A DNA stretch of 7,981 bases from Terriglobia bacterium (GTDB taxonomy: Bacteria > Acidobacteriota > Terriglobia > UBA7540). The stretch covers positions 1-7,981 of the forward strand of contig JASHTR010000309.1 of the NCBI GenBank assembly GCA_030040455.1, given 5' to 3'. This document shows positions 6,428 to 7,981 of this stretch, piece after piece; position 1 is the first letter of the stretch; each line of letters starts with the position of its first letter. The notes under the pieces were generated by a model. The model saw only the letters and a program-made list of their open reading frames with translations. It was not told the origin of the DNA and did not search any database. The translations under genes and the position numbers were made by a program.

Positions 6428-6844
6428 ATGTTAAAGAGTAAGACGAACGAGTGCTACACGGAAGAACACGCCCGCGCGGGAACGCGCGTGCCCCTGCCGC
6501 CGATCGAAGCCTGGCCCAACCAATATCCGGCATATGAAATCAGGATTGAGATTTCTGAGTTTACGTCGGTCTGCCCCAAGACGGGGCTGCCGGACTTCGG
6601 CAAATTGACGCTCACCTACATCCCGCACAAGAAATGTCTCGAACTTAAATCGCTCAAGATGTACGCGCTGGCGTACCGCAACGTGGGGATTTTTTACGAA
6701 AATGTCGTGAATCGGTTTTTGCGCGACGTGGTGGCAGCGGCAAGCCCGGTCTTCGCCCAGGTGGTGGGCGAATTTACTCCTCGTGGAGGTCTCGAGTCGC
6801 GGGTAACGGCCACATGGAGAAGGAAGCGCGGATATGGATCGTAA
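6428..6844 (+). CDS. queF: NADPH-dependent 7-cyano-7-deazaguanine reductase (preQ0 reductase), type I
   Basis: QueF reduces the nitrile of preQ0 to the aminomethyl group of preQ1 with two NADPH, in the cytoplasm, on the way to queuosine in tRNA. The 138-residue product is the short unimodular (YkvM) type. Signature regions are [15 protein letters not shown] (44-58), with the nucleophile C49 that forms the thioimide and the proton donor D56, then the QueF motif ELKSLKMY (72-79), [12 protein letters not shown] (84-95, with substrate-binding E91) and [13 protein letters not shown] (116-128). All key residues are present. The start at 6428 is supported because the conserved N-terminal part ([21 protein letters not shown]) begins soon after, and an in-frame stop (6398-6400) lies upstream. 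The C-terminus overlaps queC by 11 bases, so translation is probably coupled. The promoter is not obvious; the gene directly follows a palindromic repeat. Confidence 0.96.
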   Translation: MLKSKTNECYTEEHARAGTRVPLPPIEAWPNQYPAYEIRIEISEFTSVCPKTGLPDFGKLTLTYIPHKKCLELKSLKMYALAYRNVGIFYENVVNRFLRDVVAAASPVFAQVVGEFTPRGGLESRVTATWRRKRGYGS

Positions 6845-7550
6845 TCTATCCCAACCGCCGGCCGTGGTGCTTTTCAGCGGAGGCCTCGATTCGACCACTG
6901 TCCTTGCTCTTGTCCTCAGCGAGGGATATAGGGCTCATGCGCTTTCCTTCCGCTACGGCCAGCGCCATAACTGGGAGCTTCGCGCGGCAGAGCGCATTGC
7001 GCGGCAGATGGGCGTGGTTGAGCACCGGATCATCGAGATTGACCTGAGGACGTTCGGCGGGTCGTCCCTCACCGCGGACTTCCCCGTGCCGAAAGGGCGG
7101 GACCCTGCCGTAATGGCGAAAGAAATTCCCTCCACTTACGTTCCGGCCCGCAACACGATCTTCCTTGCCTTTGCCCTGGCCTGGGCTGAGACCGTCGGCG
7201 CCCAGGACATTTTCCTCGGTGTGAACGCCCTCGATTACAGCGGCTACCCGGACTGCCGGCCTGAATTCCTTGAGGCGTTCCAGCGCATGGCGGATCTGGC
7301 CACGAAGGCCGGCGTGGAGGAACGGCAGAGAATGGTGATTCACGCTCCGCTCCTTCGGATGAACAAGGCAGAGATCATCCGTAAGGGCGTTCAACTGGGG
7401 GTGAACTATTCGGAAACCAGCAGTTGCTATGACCCTTCCGCGGAGGGTCTGGCCTGCGGCGAGTGTGACGCATGTCTGCTGCGCAGGAAAGGATTTGCGG
7501 AAGCGGGTGTCGCGGACCCAACCCGTTACCAGCCTCAAGCCGTGCGATGA
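6834..7550 (+). CDS. queC: 7-cyano-7-deazaguanine synthase (preQ0 synthase)
   Basis: QueC converts 7-carboxy-7-deazaguanine and ammonia into preQ0, using ATP to activate the carboxylate and then the amide. The 238-residue protein has the PP-loop SGGLDST (15-21) near its N-terminus, the conserved FRYGQRH (39-45), [20 protein letters not shown] (100-119), the substrate-side [17 protein letters not shown] (129-145), and the zinc site made by C198 (SSCYDP), C208, C211 and C214 (CGECDAC). Length and all motifs are normal. GGAGAAGGAAG at 6816-6826 provides a good ribosome-binding site for the ATG at 6834, inside the end of queF. Its own end overlaps the start of queE as ATGA (7547-7550). Confidence 0.97.
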   Translation: MDRNLSQPPAVVLFSGGLDSTTVLALVLSEGYRAHALSFRYGQRHNWELRAAERIARQMGVVEHRIIEIDLRTFGGSSLTADFPVPKGRDPAVMAKEIPSTYVPARNTIFLAFALAWAETVGAQDIFLGVNALDYSGYPDCRPEFLEAFQRMADLATKAGVEERQRMVIHAPLLRMNKAEIIRKGVQLGVNYSETSSCYDPSAEGLACGECDACLLRRKGFAEAGVADPTRYQPQAVR

Positions 7551-7981
7551 GCTATAAGGTAAAGGAGATTTTTTACTCCCTGCAAGGCGAAGGCGCAAAC
7601 GCCGGGCGTCCCGCCGTCTTCTGTCGCTTTGCCGGGTGCAATTTGTGGTCCGGCCGGGAAGAAGACCGCGCGACGGCGGTGTGCCAGTTTTGCGACACGG
7701 ATTTTGTTGGAACCGACGGCACGGGAGGCGGCGTGTTCGCTAACGCGCGAGACCTGGCTGCGGCCATCTGCTGGGAATGGCGCTGTGCACGTGGGTTGCA
7801 GGAAAACTTGCCCAGGCTGTCATTTCCAGCGTTGCGAGAAACCTCGGACCCAGAACAGAACAAGGTTCCTCGCCGCCTGCGGCCCCTCGAAATGACAGGG
7901 CGCAGGAATGTTCTTCAGCCCCCCGCCGGCCGCCCCTTCGTTATCTGCACAGGTGGTGAGCCGCTCTTGCAACTTGATGAG
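7547..7981 (+). CDS. queE: 7-carboxy-7-deazaguanine synthase, partial, with a repeat-encoded insertion
   Basis: QueE is a radical SAM enzyme that turns 6-carboxytetrahydropterin (CPH4) into 7-carboxy-7-deazaguanine. The visible 145 residues are the N-terminal part; the gene runs off the window. Evidence is IFYSLQGEG (8-16), [19 protein letters not shown] (20-38), the [4Fe-4S] cysteines C31, C46 and C49 in the CX14CX2C spacing known for a QueE subgroup, [15 protein letters not shown] (48-62), and the SAM-binding [10 protein letters not shown] (135-144). The ATG overlaps the queC stop (ATGA) and has no separate ribosome-binding site, so coupling is likely. Between W78 and R129 there are about 50 residues where I would expect roughly 10-20. 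Residues 91-117 of this stretch are encoded by a palindromic repeat, yet the frame stays open and rejoins the conserved TGGEP motif. The enzyme may tolerate this as a loop, or the gene may be decaying; the missing 3' part prevents a decision. Confidence 0.92.
   Translation, partial: MSYKVKEIFYSLQGEGANAGRPAVFCRFAGCNLWSGREEDRATAVCQFCDTDFVGTDGTGGGVFANARDLAAAICWEWRCARGLQENLPRLSFPALRETSDPEQNKVPRRLRPLEMTGRRNVLQPPAGRPFVICTGGEPLLQLDE
7818..7897. repeat. Palindromic dispersed repeat inserted inside queE
   Basis: TGTCATTT (7818-7825) is perfectly complementary to AAATGACA (7890-7897). Inside, CGAGAAACC (7835-7843) faces GGTTCCTCG (7864-7872), seven or eight of nine complementary. The right part contains a GCCGCCTGCGGCCCCTCG hairpin-like stretch. 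The element shares TTCCTCG and a CTCG(G/A)AATGACAGGG tail with the repeat at 6351-6427. A different forward frame across it reads [10 protein letters not shown] and AAPRNDRAQ, which I know as a typical meaningless translation of such dispersed repeats. The outer limits are uncertain and may extend to about 7800-7920. Confidence 0.65.

Noticed and set aside
6846..7598. Open frame of 250 residues on the - strand opposite queC
   Set aside because: The + strand holds complete QueC motifs; the antisense frame shows no family resemblance.
7573..7959. Other open frames across the queE repeat on both strands
   Set aside because: They read typical repeat translations ([17 protein letters not shown]) or reverse shadows, whereas the queE frame carries the conserved motifs on both sides.
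6428..7981. Deazaguanine DNA-modification (dpd-type) island
   Set aside because: queF makes preQ1 for tRNA queuosine, and no dpd transferase, helicase or nuclease gene is visible in the window.

Overview
The window looks like a chromosomal stretch of a moderately GC-rich Gram-negative bacterium, most probably an acidobacterium. This taxon is inferred, not proven. It rests on the type of secreted PQQ-like beta-propeller protein, the style of the QueF and QueE sequences, and short dispersed palindromes with the tail CTCGGAATGACAGGG, which I associate with such genomes. All convincing genes lie on the + strand. No tRNA, rRNA, CRISPR array, transposase or phage gene is visible.

Layout. Positions 1-400 are non-coding: an apparent repeat fragment at the left edge, then a long leader with several possible hairpins. 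Positions 401-1993 encode a secreted beta-propeller protein. After a short gap with a good sigma70-type promoter (2025-2053), 2077-3639 and 3643-4977 encode a two-component pair: a membrane sensor histidine kinase and an NtrC-class (sigma54-activating) response regulator. An AT-richer gap leads to a small one-helix membrane protein (5141-5458). A 258-base gap then holds a possible terminator and a strong palindrome. Next are a Uma2-family protein (5717-6349), a 75-base palindromic repeat that fills the gap, and the queuosine-precursor genes queF (6428-6844), queC (6834-7550) and queE (7547 to the window end).

How the genes fit together. The kinase and regulator form a self-contained signalling operon whose target is not evident here. 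queF, queC and queE overlap by 11 and 4 bases and so look translationally coupled. Together they cover CPH4 -> CDG (QueE), CDG -> preQ0 (QueC) and preQ0 -> preQ1 (QueF). queD is not in the window; it may lie beyond the right edge or elsewhere. Because queF is present, the cluster points to tRNA queuosine rather than only deazaguanine DNA modification.

The most notable observation is in queE. An approximately 80-base palindromic repeat lies inside the gene, between the [4Fe-4S] cysteine motif and the TGGEP motif, and the reading frame stays open through it. About 27 repeat-encoded residues are therefore predicted inside the enzyme. A related repeat fills the Uma2-queF gap and appears to supply the queF ribosome-binding site. 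This resembles the Rickettsia palindromic elements that insert in frame into genes, but in an unrelated lineage.
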